The notes: generated by a model from the sequence alone, not told the origin. DNA of 64,000 nt from Semisulcospira habei (GCA_036245525.1 BTPG01000004.1:165404260-165468259), one strand, 5' to 3'; positions 1-11,119 are shown, counted from the first letter of the stretch. Numbers and translations are program-made.

Positions 1-206
1 AAAAAAAACTTTTCCAAGTAATTTGTGACTTCTCCTGTATTTTTACACAAATTTTATATTTTGCTATTGGTGGTCTGGAATTTTGCACCGGTCAGCCTCA
101 AGAGTATCGTAAAGTAAGACTGCATTTTTCATGGTCATGTTATTGTAGAGCTGACTTTACATATTGGTAGACTTGTGAAGAAAAACCACATTGGTAAGCA
201 AAAGGT
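1..206. other. ABL intron 2, nothing recognised
   Basis: AT-rich unique-looking sequence with no exon, repeat or hairpin that I could identify. 285-539 is likewise unassigned. Confidence 0.5.
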
Positions 207-284
207 CCTGTGTGCCGACGTCAGTCTTAGCTGGCCCGCGCATGGCAGTGCGCAGGCCAGCTAAGGCTGATGTCGGCACAGAGG
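207..284. repeat. HP-K palindromic element
   Basis: Two 34-base arms facing each other around GCGCATGGCAGTG: CTGTGTGCCGACGTCAG...CTGATGTCGGCACAGAG. Only copy of this family seen in the window. Confidence 0.7.
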
Positions 285-539
285 ATTTGTTGCTCCCTGC
301 GGGAGCCTGAGAGCTGTGCGCATCCTATCAGATATCACCCCATACTGAAACAGGCTGATCGGCCTGTCTGCGAATTCACATTATGAATGCCCTTTTCTCT
401 GGCGGCTGACTTAACATTCAATTTGGCAGACAAAACACACACAAAAATCTGTAAATTTGCCAGCTAAATTTCCAACTCGGTTGGCAGACGCATGGCAGAA
501 AATCTATCAATTCTCATTTTGCATACCACTGACAAGTCT

Positions 540-671
540 GTACGGCGGAACATGTTTGGAGGGTCACCCTTATCAGAGATCATCTGTCATGAAAGACCAT
601 CATGTAGGCAGTTGTAGCCTCTTAAATGATGGTCTTTAATGACAGGTGACACTTTCTGCCTTTCTTTTAGA
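540..671. repeat. HP-J partial copy
   Basis: Carries the HP-J core GTCATGAAAGACCATCATG...ATGGTCTTTAATGACAGGTGACAC and a degenerate GCGGAACATGTTTGGAG terminus; the opposite terminus is missing. Confidence 0.6.
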
Positions 672-1024
672 GCTAAATGTCACACATTTCAAAATCAGGC
701 GCTCAGCATTATATGTGGACTATGGATCGACTTCTTAGCTAGTCGAGTAGTTCTGGTGTCTCCATCAAGACTCAAAGGTAGAGCCTGATAAACTTAGTAT
801 CACCGATAGGTGCAAACCTTGTCAAGCACTACCCAGAGTGATCAAGTTAAATGCAGCTACTCAATTAGTGTGAAATATTAACGCATACAAAAGAAGAAAA
901 AAATATACATAAAAAGATAAAATGCCCTGTCCCATTTCCCGTATCCATAGAACATAGAACAAAATACATGTTGTCAGAAAAGACAAAAATAATAACAAAG
1001 TCACTTCCCTGCGATTCCATACCT

Positions 1025-1231
1025 TTAACCCCTTCACTGCCAATAAAAACATGAACATGACCCAATTGCAAGAGACACAGAACCTCATGAGCCCCTGCAA
1101 TTGCAGGGGCTCATGAGGATCTATGCCTCTTGCTGACACCACATTGCACTCATGTTTCTCTTACGACGTGGGTTCTATAAAGTTGAATTACCACAAATTT
1201 CAGAAAAGCAATCTGGCAGTGAATAGGTTAA
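1025..1231. repeat. HP-G element, full length
   Basis: TTAACCCCTTCACTGCC at one end and GGCAGTGAATAGGTTAA at the other, with the fold-back core GCAAGAGACACAGAACC...GCCTCTTGC centred near 1,105. TTAA on both sides suggests piggyBac-type insertion (inference). Confidence 0.75.
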
Positions 1232-1341
1232 CCCTCTTACACACACAGCTTCCCGTACTGATTACAGCAACAGCAGTTGCATGCAGAAAGGGGTGCAGGA
1301 ATCATCAAGGCAAAAACTGCCACTGACAGCCAAAGGGTTAA
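1228..1341. repeat. HP-A degenerate copy sharing a TTAA with the HP-G element
   Basis: Right arm AAAAACTGCCACTGACAGCC then AAAGGGTTAA is clear; the left arm is decayed. Its left TTAA (1,228-1,231) is also the right TTAA of the preceding HP-G element. Confidence 0.6.
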
Positions 1342-1514
1342 CAATACAAGCATCAAACTCCGGAACAAGGCATGAAATGTGCAAGAGATACATCTGATGG
1401 AGGGCTCCTGGTAACACACAGATGCGGCTGTTCATGCTTTTCAACACACTAGTTGCATTAACCTTTGAAAAAATGCTGATTGCCACACACTATATTCATC
1501 AACCACCCTCCAAC

Positions 1515-1722
1515 ATATTACATCCTGAGGCTGAATGTTTTTAATTTGCTTATTGTCCTATGAAGGCTACATTACAGATTAGGAGATAGATCAACCATTT
1601 TAGTTCAAGGGTGGTTCCAGAATAGCTTGTCGCCTTCCAGCGCCAAGCTATTCTGGAACCACTCTCGACCTATCACAGTCAAATTTATTTGAAGCAACAG
1701 TGTATCAGCATGAAATGGGTGA
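1515..1722. repeat. HP-C element
   Basis: CATCCTGAGGCTGAATG end, ATGAAGGCTACATTACAG, then the palindrome AGTTCAAGGGTGGTTCCAG / CTGGAACCACTCTCGAC around GCGCCAAGCT, ending AGCATGAAATGGGTG. The outer TTAA is eroded on both sides. Confidence 0.7.
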
Positions 1723-2370
1723 AATACATATCTGCGTGAAAGCTGCGGAGGTATTTCTACGTGCATGCTGTTTTGAACACGCTGTATCCGATCTGCAACT
1801 TATGCAAACCTCGCGTTACATGCACTAGTGCTCTTGCTTGGTACATTATCAGCTAGATGTTATATGCAGTTGGTCATTTCATAATCATGTTTGTGTGCAT
1901 GTCAATATGGTCAAATCTGCCCAGATATATTATAAGACATATTTTGGGGTGAGTGCTCTCTCAAATTTATACTTGGTGGTAAAACCACCATTTGTAATGA
2001 AAATCTATAAGGAGCCCTGATTTGTCAGTAAGTGTGGATATTCAGAATGGTAACCTGGACTGTAAGCCATGACAGGGAAATGCAGCAGGCAATATGGTGT
2101 ACTATGCTATTATGATGTTTTTAGTTTATTAAAAAGCTGTCATGTTGAATCTGTTAAAGCATTACTGCGTTTCCCTAGAAATGCTACACTCACCTAGCCA
2201 TGGTACACCACAGGCTACACAATACGGCTGTGAAAGCTACGTATGATATATGGATGAGAAAAAAAAACAGGTTTCCGTGTGGAAAGTGGATTTAGAATAT
2301 TGGAAACCCTGCCCATTCATGAGCATTCCACTTCCTCTTAATGAACAAACCGCCAAAAAATAAACGCCAT

Positions 2371-2466
2371 AACCCTCTTTCAGTCTTTGTGTTAGCAGCG
2401 GGTTTTTGTGGCGCCAATTCCTGCAGGAATTGTCCGGACAAAAACCACTACCTACACCCAGAGGGC
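2371..2466. repeat. HP-A-like degenerate hairpin
   Basis: AACCCTCTTTCAGTCTTTGTG ... AATTCCTGCAGGAATTGTCC ... CACTACCTACACCCAGAGGG keeps the HP-A layout, including the central TCCTGCAGGA, but is well diverged. Confidence 0.5.
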
Positions 2467-2546
2467 GAACTTTCTGCATTAACCACCTCGCATGTACAGC
2501 CACTGGTACAGTTTACGGCACTGATGGATGCATTCGCAAGGGGGTT

Positions 2547-2623
2547 ACCTCATTCGAGACGTGCCGCCTCCAGATACGCGGTTTAAAGCCGTGTATCTGG
2601 AGGCGGCACGTCTCGAATGAGTG
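2547..2623. repeat. HP-H palindrome
   Basis: Near-perfect fold-back: CTCATTCGAGACGTGCCGCC facing GGCGGCACGTCTCGAATGAG around TTTAAA. Confidence 0.85.
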
Positions 2624-2829
2624 GACTGTTTTGAATGAGGAAGTGGCTGTTAGTGTTAAGGTGCTACGTACATGTTGATTTTTCGCTCACCTTTGACAAT
2701 ACTCAACTGGTTACTGCCGCCAGCTGCATAGTTGTAGGAGGAGCCGGGGCATAGACAAAGTATAAACAGAAATACTGTATGTACACACAAAAACACATCA
2801 CTTCCAGGGCCAAACGATTCAAGGTTTTT

Positions 2830-3075
2830 TTAACCCCTTTGCTGCCGAGAAAATGGTGCAGCCGCCACAACCGCAAGAGGCATAGATCCTCATGAGCCCC
2901 CACACGTGTGTCTCTTGCTGACACAACTGTGTATCCATGGACGGCTGGATCTCTTAGGGCGTTTAACTAACAAACCTTCAGGGGCGCGTGAGGATCTACA
3001 CTTGTTGCTGACACGACTTTGTACCCATGCTCTTTGGACGGATGGACGTCTTTGGCGTTCAACTAACAAGCCTTG
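2830..3075. repeat. HP-G derived copy, rearranged
   Basis: Begins TTAACCCCTTTGCTGCCGAG, then GCAAGAGGCATAGATCC and TCATGAGCCCCCAC; the second arm appears twice in decayed form with CTTGCTGACAC and GTGAGGATCTACAC. The right boundary is approximate. Confidence 0.5.
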
Positions 3076-3489
3076 CTATGGCGTTAAAACGTTGAATCAT
3101 AAAAACCAAAGGAGTTGACTGAATGCAGGTTAAGGGTCATTGAATGCAGGTTAAGGGTCATGCTGATAAGTGACACGCCAATCAGGCACAAAGCCGCCTC
3201 CCACGTTTGGCACCGGAAGTGAAATATACTGACAAGCAAAATAGATGCGACATCAGGATCCAATGACGTCATATTTTTTTCGCTCGTTAGTCTACAGATC
3301 AAAACAGGTCAACAAAAGTATAAGACAAATTAAAATATCCTTGCTCTGCTCAAAACTTTATGCAGGAAGCAGCAGTCAGCAAAACATCATTTTAACCGAA
3401 CGGATCCTCTAAATTCTAATGATCCTCTGTGAAGAGGAATAAAAACTGCTGAACACCTTTCAGTTTCACCATTACAAAAAAAACTTCTG

Positions 3490-3581
3490 TTAACCCTTTT
3501 CGTGTCGGTAGTGGTTGTAGTCGCGATGATTTCTGTCGAAATCATCGTAACTAAAACCGCTACCGATACACAAAGGGTTAA
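3490..3581. repeat. HP-A palindrome with TTAA ends
   Basis: TTAACCCTTTTCGTGTCGG ... TAGTCGCGATGATTTCTG facing ATCATCGTAACTAAAACCGC ... AAAGGGTTAA. Confidence 0.85.
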
Positions 3582-3723
3582 AGAGAGGACACTAAAAAGG
3601 ATTTGACAAAATTTACAGCCCATCCAGGTTTTCACCCATGACTTTCTGGCTGAGTGCCCAATGCCCGACCAATGAAATTTTCAATGCTCTACCGAGAGCC
3701 ACTACCACTGCTCTATTTTGAAT

Positions 3724-3805
3724 TAACACTTTGACCGTTGGTAGCAGTTTTTGCCATAATTCCAGTGGATATCACCAAGACCAAAAATACTACTGACAGG
3801 GTTAA
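3724..3805. repeat. HP-A decayed copy
   Basis: TTAACACTTTGACCGTTGGT ... ACTACTGACAGGGTTAA keeps both ends; the centre is diverged. Confidence 0.5.
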
Positions 3806-4218
3806 AATGCTTTACTTTGTTTTATCATATGACTAACTGCATACTAACAAGTCAAAGAAATGTGACATCATCAGAAACATTTCTTTTGTTTGTAATGATT
3901 CCATTGATGTTGCATATATTTGGCTCACCAGTAAACTACGTAATGTGGGGCAGATTCTGGCTGTGAAACCCCTGGGCGTGAAAACTCTGAGTATATCACC
4001 ACATGCCAATGAAACCCCTGAACTGGTGCGCATTATAATGATGTCAACCTGTCATCCTAAGTTCACTAACATGCTGAGTTTCAATTGCTCTAAAAAAAAT
4101 TTACCACCATAAATATTAAACTGCCTCTACAAAAATGATTAAAGCAATCTGCTCCAGGGCGCCAATACAATGGGTTCTCAATGTTGTCTTGCCTCAACTA
4201 AGATTTTTCTATTCTTCC

Positions 4219-4399
4219 TTAACCCATCTTAACCCACAGATACATTTCCAAATCTAGAAGTGTTTCTTGATTGACCATGATAATTCAAGGGTAGTGCCAG
4301 ATTAGCTTGGCGCCTGAAGGCGCCAAGCTAATCTGGCACTACCCTTGAATTATCATGGTCAATCCATCTCCTGCTGTAGGGCGTTGAGGCTAAATGGGT
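4219..4399. repeat. HP-B element
   Basis: Perfect inner palindrome CAAGGGTAGTGCCAGATTAG...GGCGCC on both arms, flanked by ATGATAATT/AATTATCAT, with HP-B outer ends TTAACCC and GAGGCTAAATGGGTG. Confidence 0.85.
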
Positions 4400-4600
4400 G
4401 TGATGCCAAGCGAGTAGACACACGTAACAGAGGTGACCTACTGCCCCGAATGCACATCAGTGGAAATCTCCTACTACATCCAAAGGAGAGGACCACGATC
4501 AGAAAAGTATTCTGATCTATGACATTCAAACTTGTTAACTACGTAACTGCCGGGGGCAAGGCAAATGCTACCCTGCTGCAAAAGTCATAAACACTCAATT

Positions 4601-4622
4601 GGGGGGGGAGGGGGGGGGGGGG
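4601..4622. repeat. Poly-G tract
   Basis: G run broken by a single A. Comparable G or C runs occur near 10,585, 11,039, 11,887, 15,645, 15,698, 16,932, 28,625, 32,143, 38,160, 38,391, 44,413, 45,820, 60,860, 60,918 and 63,233. Confidence 0.8.
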
Positions 4623-4917
4623 TTCCTGGGGGTTTACCGCTTTACATCACTTGCTAGTCCTATGTTCTGTATGAGTATTTTGGTCATATTTACATCTTTG
4701 TTTTTCACATGAATGTCAAGTGAATATCAGTCAATGTGCAGTCGTGTCAGACACACTATTGGTGATCACTGCCAGTGAAGGGGTTAAGTTAGCTCTTTTG
4801 TCAAGCATTACTGTACCACAATTTGCAGTGGTAAAAACATTTACACAGGAGATATTGCAAACTATTTACTTTTTGGGGGCTGGAGCAGGTCCCTTTAAAA
4901 TTGTATGCTTTGGTGGT

Positions 4918-5007
4918 TAACCCTTTGCGTGTTGGTAGCCAATTTTGTCGCGATGATTCAAGACAGGAATCATCGCGACAAAAACCGCCACTGGCACACA
5001 AAGGGTT
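4918..5007. repeat. HP-A palindrome with TTAA ends
   Basis: GTTAACCCTTTGCGTGTTGG...GTCGCGATGATTC facing GAATCATCGCGACAAAAACC...AAAGGGTTA, directly left of the 45-base minisatellite. Confidence 0.85.
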
Positions 5008-5021
5008 ATGAAAATTAGACC

Positions 5022-5604
5022 AACTGAGGTAATGTAATAAATCTAAGGACATTTCAACACATGTACTCCTGAGGTAATGTAATAAATCTAAGGACATTTC
5101 AACACATGTACTCCTGAGGTAATGTAATAAATCTAAGGTCATTTCAACACATCTACTCCTGAGGTAATGTAATAAATCTAAGGACATTTCAACACATCTA
5201 CTCCTGAGGTAATGTAATAAATCTAAGGACATTTCAACACATCTAATCCTGAGGTAATGCAATAAATCTAAGGACATTTCAACACGTCTACTCCTGAGGT
5301 AATGTAATAAATCTAAGGTCATTTCAACACATCTACTCCTGAGGTAATGCAATAAATCTAAGGACATTTCAACACATCTACTCCTGAGGTAATGTAATAA
5401 ATCTAAGGACATTTCAACACATCTACTCCTAAGGTAATGTAATAAATCTAAGGACATTTCAACACATCTACTCCTGAGGTAATGTAATAAATCTAAGGAC
5501 ATTTCAACACATCTACTCCTGAGGTAATGTAATAAATCTAAGGACATTTCAACACATCTACTCCTAAGGTAATGTAATAAATCTAAGGACATTTCAACAC
5601 ACGC
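5022..5604. repeat. 45-bp minisatellite, 13 units
   Basis: Unit GAGGTAATGTAATAAATCTA followed by AGGACATTTCAACACATCTA and CTCCT, repeated 13 times with few substitutions. Because 45 is a multiple of three, the minus strand stays open for 268 codons with a 15-residue repeat (VEMSLDLLHYLRSRC). I treat that frame as incidental: no start context, no homology, and the repeat is intronic. Confidence 0.9.
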
Positions 5605-5691
5605 CAACCACCTGTAAGATGATTGCAGCGGAGATGCGTTGAGCTAATCAAGACCTACCCTTGTGATCTCTTACGACACTACAGTAGAACC

Positions 5692-5966
5692 TGTTTAGAG
5701 CAACCACCTTGTTTGGTGAGAAAAAAGTGGTCTTAATAGACAGGTGCTCTCTCAAGAGAAGTCTTGAGGAGCAAAAAGTGTCACCTGTCATTAAAGACCA
5801 TCATTCAGGTGGCTACAGCCACAGTCACAGCTACAGCCACCTGAATGACCTGAATGATGGTCTTTAATGACAGGTGATCTCTCATGAAGAGACTGCAGCC
5901 ACCTGTTTAGTGGTCTTTAATGAAAGGTGATTTCTCATAAGTATGGTCGCTCCAAACAGGATCTCT
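5692..5966. repeat. HP-J element, near full length
   Basis: Flanked by TA, begins CAGTAGAACCTGTTTAGAGC and ends GGTCGCTCCAAACAGGATC. The centre holds GTCACCTGTCATTAAAGACC and its inverse copies. TA plus CAGTAGAACC termini suggest a pogo/Tc1-mariner MITE (inference). Confidence 0.75.
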
Positions 5967-6521
5967 TACCAAAGTTTAAAATTCATGCAACTCATAGCCC
6001 GGTAGTCCATACAGTGTTTAAGTGCTCCTCAGGCTTGTCAATTACATAACCATGCGTGGGAAAACTTGGCTAATGTCAGAAAAAAGTCTGCCACACTGAA
6101 ATTGATGCACGTGCAGAGAGGAAAAAAATGAATGACACTTTTAAACAGGCTTTGGCCATACAAAAACACAAAAACACCCACACAAAAAAAAAAAAAGGAA
6201 AACAAAATAAATTTTAAAAATCTGAAAGTGATTTTGCTCCAAGACCAGGCTTTTGATTGCTAAAAGTCAAATTTAACTGATAAAACAGGATCTCACATCT
6301 GTCTTGCCTCAGCAAAGACTTTTCAACTGTTCATTTTACAAGCCATGTGGTGTCGCGTGTAACAGAGGTTTTCTACCACCCTTGTTATTGCGTTGGTCGA
6401 ACTCATTAAGCACAAAAGAGAAGAAGACCAGAACGGTCTTTCATTTCATGACGTTCAAACTTTGTAAGCGGAGTTAGCACTCTTGTGCAGCATTATTGTA
6501 AAACATACTAAGAACATTGCT

Positions 6522-6732
6522 TAACCCTTTTAGCCCAGGATACCAACAGCAGGAGATGGCTTGACCATGATAATTCAAGGGTTGTGCCAGATTAGCTTGG
6601 CGCCTTCAGGCGCCAAGCTAATCTGGCACTACCCTTGAATTATCATGGTCAAGCCATCTCCTGCAACAGGTACTTATTTTTAGGCAACACCAGCAAAATT
6701 TGAGAAATGGGACCTTGGGGCTAAAAGGCTTA
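6522..6732. repeat. HP-B element
   Basis: TTAACCCTTTTAGCCC ... perfect palindrome with GGCGCCTTCAGGCGCC centre ... TTGGGGCTAAAAGGCTTAA. Confidence 0.85.
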
Positions 6733-6782
6733 AGGACATATTGCAAACTAGCATCCCTATAATGCCTGGAGCAAGTTGGTTC

Positions 6783-6872
6783 AACCCTATGGCTGTTGGT
6801 AGCGTGTTTTGCCATAATGATTCCTGCAGGAATCATCGTGACAAAAAGCACTACCGACAGCCAATGGGTTAA
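6783..6872. repeat. HP-A palindrome
   Basis: AACCCTATGGCTGTTGGTAG ... ATGATTCCTGCAGGAATCAT ... CTACCGACAGCCAATGGGTT, just downstream of ABL exon 2 in intron 2. Confidence 0.8.
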
Positions 6873-7037
6873 AAGATGTAAACAAATAGCTGGTTCAAAA
6901 CCGCTTTTTCCTCTGCCGACTGGACCCACGATCAACTGGCTGACAATAATGATGTTTTCAGTGTTACACTGCAGACTTTTCCCGACATGCACCAAAGTTC
7001 CCCCACACAAGTATTACAAGCTTCTCTCCTTCCTTAC

Positions 7038-7208
7038 CTTTGACTATACTCAGCTGGTTGTCCCCGCCGGCCTGAAAATCGTAGAGTGCGACAAATAAAT
7101 TTGGATCGTCGTCCTGCTGCAAGGCCAGGAGATTTTCTTTGGACATCCATTTTACACCCAGGATGTCCGTAGGGCAGTCAGGAAGCGGCCGACTCTGTAA
7201 CAACGCCT
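7038..7208 (-). CDS. ABL1: ABL kinase, coding exon 2 (linker and start of SH3)
   Basis: Internal coding exon of 171 bases; the equivalent vertebrate ABL exon a2 is 174 bases with the same phases. Acceptor: a pyrimidine-rich run ending TTTTTGCAG just before 7,208. Donor: AAAG|GTAAGG at 7,037. It encodes (E)[14 protein letters not shown], then [10 protein letters not shown], then [11 protein letters not shown] and [17 protein letters not shown] and the ALYDF strand of the SH3 domain are diagnostic of ABL. SH3 binds the SH2-kinase linker and proline-rich partners in the autoinhibited kinase. The remainder of SH3 (GEWCEA...WVPSNYI in the family) is in the next exon, outside or not visible in 1-7,037. 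No disruption is seen in this exon. Confidence 0.96.
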
Positions 7209-7311
7209 CTGCAAAAACAAACCAAAATCAAGCTTAACACTTGGCGACAATACCTCTGAAATGTAACCCCCTAGAGCATGAAGCTACCAATCCTGTTTAC
7301 AGATGCATGCA

Positions 7312-7373
7312 CAAGTAGGCTGTCGGTAGTGTGTTCCTGGACCAAACACGCTACCCACAGCCAAAGAGTTAAC
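7312..7373. repeat. HP-A shortened copy
   Basis: GGCTGTCGGTAGTGTGTTCC facing CACGCTACCCACAGCC then AAAGAGTTAA; the central part is deleted. It lies about 100 bases upstream of the exon 2 acceptor. Confidence 0.6.
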
Positions 7374-7567
7374 ACACTGATTCTTGTCAAGAACCCTTGC
7401 ATATTGAATGCATGCGCGTTGAATTGGACTGGTGGTTTAATTACAGGCGGTCCGCCCAGAAATCCTTCAGCAATATTTTTCACGTCACATGGACACACAA
7501 ACAGGCCATTAAAGCATCAACATGAGGCATAAAGCTTCGTATCTAAATGCTGCGTGCTTCAAATGTA

Positions 7568-7781
7568 TTAACCCTTTCAGCACCACGGGTGCATTTCCTA
7601 AATTTTGGAAGTGTTACTTAACGATTATGTACCAGTTGCAGGAGGTGGACAGACCATGATAATTCAAGCGTAGTGCCAGATTAGCTTGGCGCCTTCAGGC
7701 GCCAAGCTAATCTGGCACTACCCTTGAATTATCATGGTCAATCAATCTCCTACTGTAGGGTGTTGGGGCTAAAAGGGTTAA
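7568..7781. repeat. HP-B element
   Basis: TTAACCCTTTCAGCACC ... palindrome around GGCGCCTTCAGGCGCC ... GTTGGGGCTAAAAGGGTTAA. Confidence 0.85.
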
Positions 7782-7931
7782 AAGATCCGAGAGCCTGAAC
7801 GCCCTGAGGACAGTATCTTTATGTGACAATGTTCTTCAAAAAGTAGTGGGAAAAAGTTCACCAGATACACGAAAAGATTTAAGAAAAATAAAATAAAATG
7901 AAAAAAAAAAAAATTTAAAAACATACACAAT

Positions 7932-8120
7932 ACAGCAGAACCTGTTTTAACAACAGCTTTCGGCAACTAAACAGTGGTCTAAACAGACATGTGTTATCTC
8001 AAGAAATTTTCGAATGACAGAAAGTGTCACCTGTCGTTAAGGACCACCACTCATGTGGCTACAGCAAATAAACGATGGTTTATAATGACATGTGATCTTT
8101 CAAAGCAGGTTCTGCGGCAC
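7932..8120. repeat. HP-J element
   Basis: TA-CAGCAGAACCTGTTTTAACA ... GTCACCTGTCGTTAAGGACC ... AAAGCAGGTTCTGCGGC. Confidence 0.7.
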
Positions 8121-8521
8121 TGCCAACGATAGTTCAATCTCAACTTACCTGGTTCAGAGGTTGTTTCATCAACCATCACACACATACACACACACACAAA
8201 CACACACACCAATAACACTATCATTTCATATATAATTAAAACCTAACCCTTTCAGTTCATAACACAAGTAATTTGTAGAAAAACACAAAACAAAACTGCT
8301 ACCGGTAAACACGTACTTTTTGGTCGCACCATAGCTGACAGATTTTGACCTCACAACACTGAGGTTCACCATGATGAACTGAAACATGTGACTGATGATG
8401 CGGTGAATTGGGCAAGAGTTTAACCTTACCCTTTCACATCCAGCACCACAAGTTGCCGTTTTGTTGTGTAACTGTAGGCAGCGGTATGTACATAGATCTA
8501 CATGGCGTGGAACTGGAAGGT

Positions 8522-8605
8522 GGGTCAAATGGCTCAAGGGTATTGCCAGATTCGCTTGGCACCTAGGTGCCAAGAGAATCTGGCAATACCCTTGAGCAAC
8601 TATTC
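8522..8605. repeat. HP-E palindrome (variant of the HP-B core)
   Basis: GCTCAAGGGTATTGCCAGAT ... TTGGCACCTAGGTGCCAA ... ATCTGGCAATACCCTTGAGC. Compared with HP-B, the G-to-T and G-to-A changes occur in both arms. Confidence 0.85.
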
Positions 8606-8821
8606 TGGATATTACTCCATGAATTTCTATCCAAACTGGCCTAGGTCGTGAACCAGCTTCCACACTACTGATGACCTCCTCCAGGACCCTTCTGTGCTAC
8701 ACAGACCTACATGGGGAGTTTTACAAATCTGCAGGCAAAGGTCGTCTTAACCTCCGCTGTTTGCTCAGGTCTATGTGAACAGGTTTTCTTGTAGTCTTAC
8801 ATGTGGATTTTCATTACAGGA

Positions 8822-9011
8822 CAGCAGAACCTGTTCTGAGGGATCACCCCTCGTTAAAGATCTTCATTTAGGTGACTGTACCACCTAAATTGTGGTCTTT
8901 AATGACAGGAGACACTTTCTGCCCTTCAAGACTTCTCTTGAGAGAGCACCTGTCTATTAAGACCACTTTTTCTTACATAAAGGTGTTTGCTCAAAACAGG
9001 TTCTGCTGTAG
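8822..9011. repeat. HP-J element
   Basis: CAGCAGAACCTGTTCTGAGG ... GTGGTCTTTAATGACAGGAG ... GCTCAAAACAGGTTCTGCTG-TA, with both termini intact. Confidence 0.8.
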
Positions 9012-9374
9012 CTGAGTTCGCTAGTGACGTGAGGGATGTGTGTGTGAGAGAGAGTTTCTCTCCCAAAGGCGAAATTAAAAATAGGGAGGGACGAGGCGGG
9101 CACACCTATCTGGTGACACACGAAGGTTGAGGATCTCAATATGTACAGGACCACATGGCGACATGGTGTACTTATAAACATGATCTACTCATAAACATGA
9201 TTCACTCATAATCAAGGTGTCTACTTAACAGTTTCCTTGTAACACACATTTTAAAAATTAGTCGTGTATTGTGAACTGTTTTCTTATTTCTGTTACCTGT
9301 ATAACTCATAACAATATGAATGGTCCACTAAACAAAAAAAAACGTCTTGCGCTATTCTTAAATCTTAACCGGAC

Positions 9375-9587
9375 TTAACACTTTTAGCCCCAAGGTCCCA
9401 TTTCTCAAATTTTGGAGGTGTTTCCTAATGACTATGTACCAGTTGCAGGAGAGGGAATGACCATGATAATTCAAGGGTAGTGCCAGATTAGCTTGGCGCC
9501 TGAAGTCGCCAAGCTAATCTGGCACTACCCTTGAATTATCATGGTCAATCAATCTCCTGCTGTAGGGACTCGAGGCTAAATGGGTAA
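9375..9587. repeat. HP-B element
   Basis: TTAACACTTTTAGCCCCAAG ... palindrome around GGCGCC ... CTCGAGGCTAAATGGGT. Confidence 0.8.
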
Positions 9588-9827
9588 AAGACTGTGACCA
9601 GTGGACCGTGATAAAGTGACTATGCTACGTATACGTCCTGTTCACACCAAGCAACATGCACGGAGTGATGGATAATATTTTGCTAAGCCTATACTGAATG
9701 ACCTGACAACAATATTGGCATTTTTCAAGATTGCAATCGTCTCAAAAGTACCCCAGGCTGAGCCCAACAGGCATGCTCAGGTGAGACATGCACTCGCAAT
9801 CACACACACACTGAAAACCAACACTGC

Positions 9828-10080
9828 ACAGCAGAGCCTATTTTTGAGCAAACAGCCTTATGAGAGATCACCTGTCATTAAAGACCATTATTCAGTGGAT
9901 GACGTCACCTAAAGGGTGGTCTTTAATGACAGGTGACACTTTCTACCCTTTGAGAGCACACATCTTTTAAGGCTACTTTTCTCTTCTTACAACAAAGGTA
10001 AGTTATCGGCTACTTTTCACTTACAATAAAGGTAAGTTATCAGCTACTTTTTTCTTGCAATAAAGGTAAGTTGCTCAAAT
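9828..10080. repeat. HP-J element with internal triplication
   Basis: CAGCAGAGCCTATTTTTGAGC ... GTCATTAAAGACC/GGTCTTTAATGAC core; the right part repeats GCTACTTTT...ACAA/TAAAGGTAAGTTAT three times (about 33 bases each), ending in GTTGCTCAA. Confidence 0.7.
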
Positions 10081-10139
10081 ATATACAGAAATGCAGGAGG
10101 CCATTAAAGATTTCTCTTTGTTTCTCAAAGTCTTTCTTT

Positions 10140-10358
10140 TAAACCCTTCACTGTCGAGAAACACCCAGCACCACGCAACTGCAAGAGGTATAGATCCTCA
10201 TGAGCCCCCACAGTTGCGGGGGCTCATGAGGATCTATGCCTCTTGCCCAAACCACTTTGTATCTATGTTCCTTCGATGGCTGGGGATCTCTGATAGAGAC
10301 ACTAAATTTACAATATTTCAAAAACACAATTTGCGTCCACTGGCAGTCGACTGATTAA
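10140..10358. repeat. HP-G element
   Basis: TAAACCCTTCACTGTCGAG ... GCAAGAGGTATAGATCCTCA / TGAGGATCTATGCCTCTTGC ... CTGGCAGTCGACTGATTAA. Confidence 0.8.
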
Positions 10359-11119
10359 TATCTTATGGCATTTGACAATGCTCGGCAGCAACCCTTTGGT
10401 CTGGATTGCATATCTACACAATTTCCCCTACAATAATTTTCAACCATGGCTGGTACCATCATTCGAGAAAATTATTTAAATTACAGCACAAGTGTCCAGT
10501 GCAATCAGAAAATACTGGGAACAAACAAACAAAAGTGAAGTACATTAAGAAAAAACAGAAACAAAAATACAACAAAAAAGGGATGGGGGGGGGGGGGGAG
10601 GGAGATGGGGGTGCCACACAAAAAGTGTGTGGGGGGGGGGGGAGATAAAAAAAAACATTAGCAGATCAAAAACATTTTTTAAAAATAAAATATGCTTTAT
10701 CAAGATTATGATAAAATCAAACAGAATCTGTCAATGACCAGAAACTGAATAAATGAATCCAAAAACATTTTTTTAAAATTTCTTTTAAATCTGTACATTG
10801 TTAAAAATTTCAGTAGAATTTATTTTTGAGTGTTAAACATTTCAGTAGAAGGTTTTGCTTTTTGTTATTGTGTGTTGAATCAGTAAACTGTGTCAACGAC
10901 AATGCAGCATGCTCATAATCAGGTTTTTTGTTAATGGTGTTACGTTCTCTACTGATTTTGTGGTGCAGTACAATTAAAGGTGAGGCTGATAAATCAAAAC
11001 TTGACAACAGACCATTAAACACCCCCATGCATCCAACCCCCCCCCCCCCCCAACCCCACCCCCTTGCAACCCATGCTTCAGATACATAAAAATGAAACTG
11101 AAAGGCAGTGCAAAGAGTT
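10359..11119. other. Intron 1: A-rich and G-rich low complexity
   Basis: No gene seen. Holds a purine tract with two G runs (10,583-10,642), AT-rich stretches and a C run at 11,037-11,052. Confidence 0.5.

Noticed and set aside
5022..5604. CRISPR array
   Set aside because: Uniform tandem units without unique spacers, in a eukaryotic intron.
4801..5607. 268-codon minus-strand open frame with a 15-residue repeat
   Set aside because: It is the 45-bp minisatellite read in an open frame; intronic, no homology and no start context.
1..7037. ABL exon 3 (end of SH3 and SH2)
   Set aside because: Looked for WVPSNYI-, SWYHGP- and FLVRES-like coding on the minus strand and saw none.
7568..7781. MicroRNA precursor
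   Set aside because: The duplex is perfect and belongs to a repeat family; no reason to call a conserved miRNA without small RNA data.
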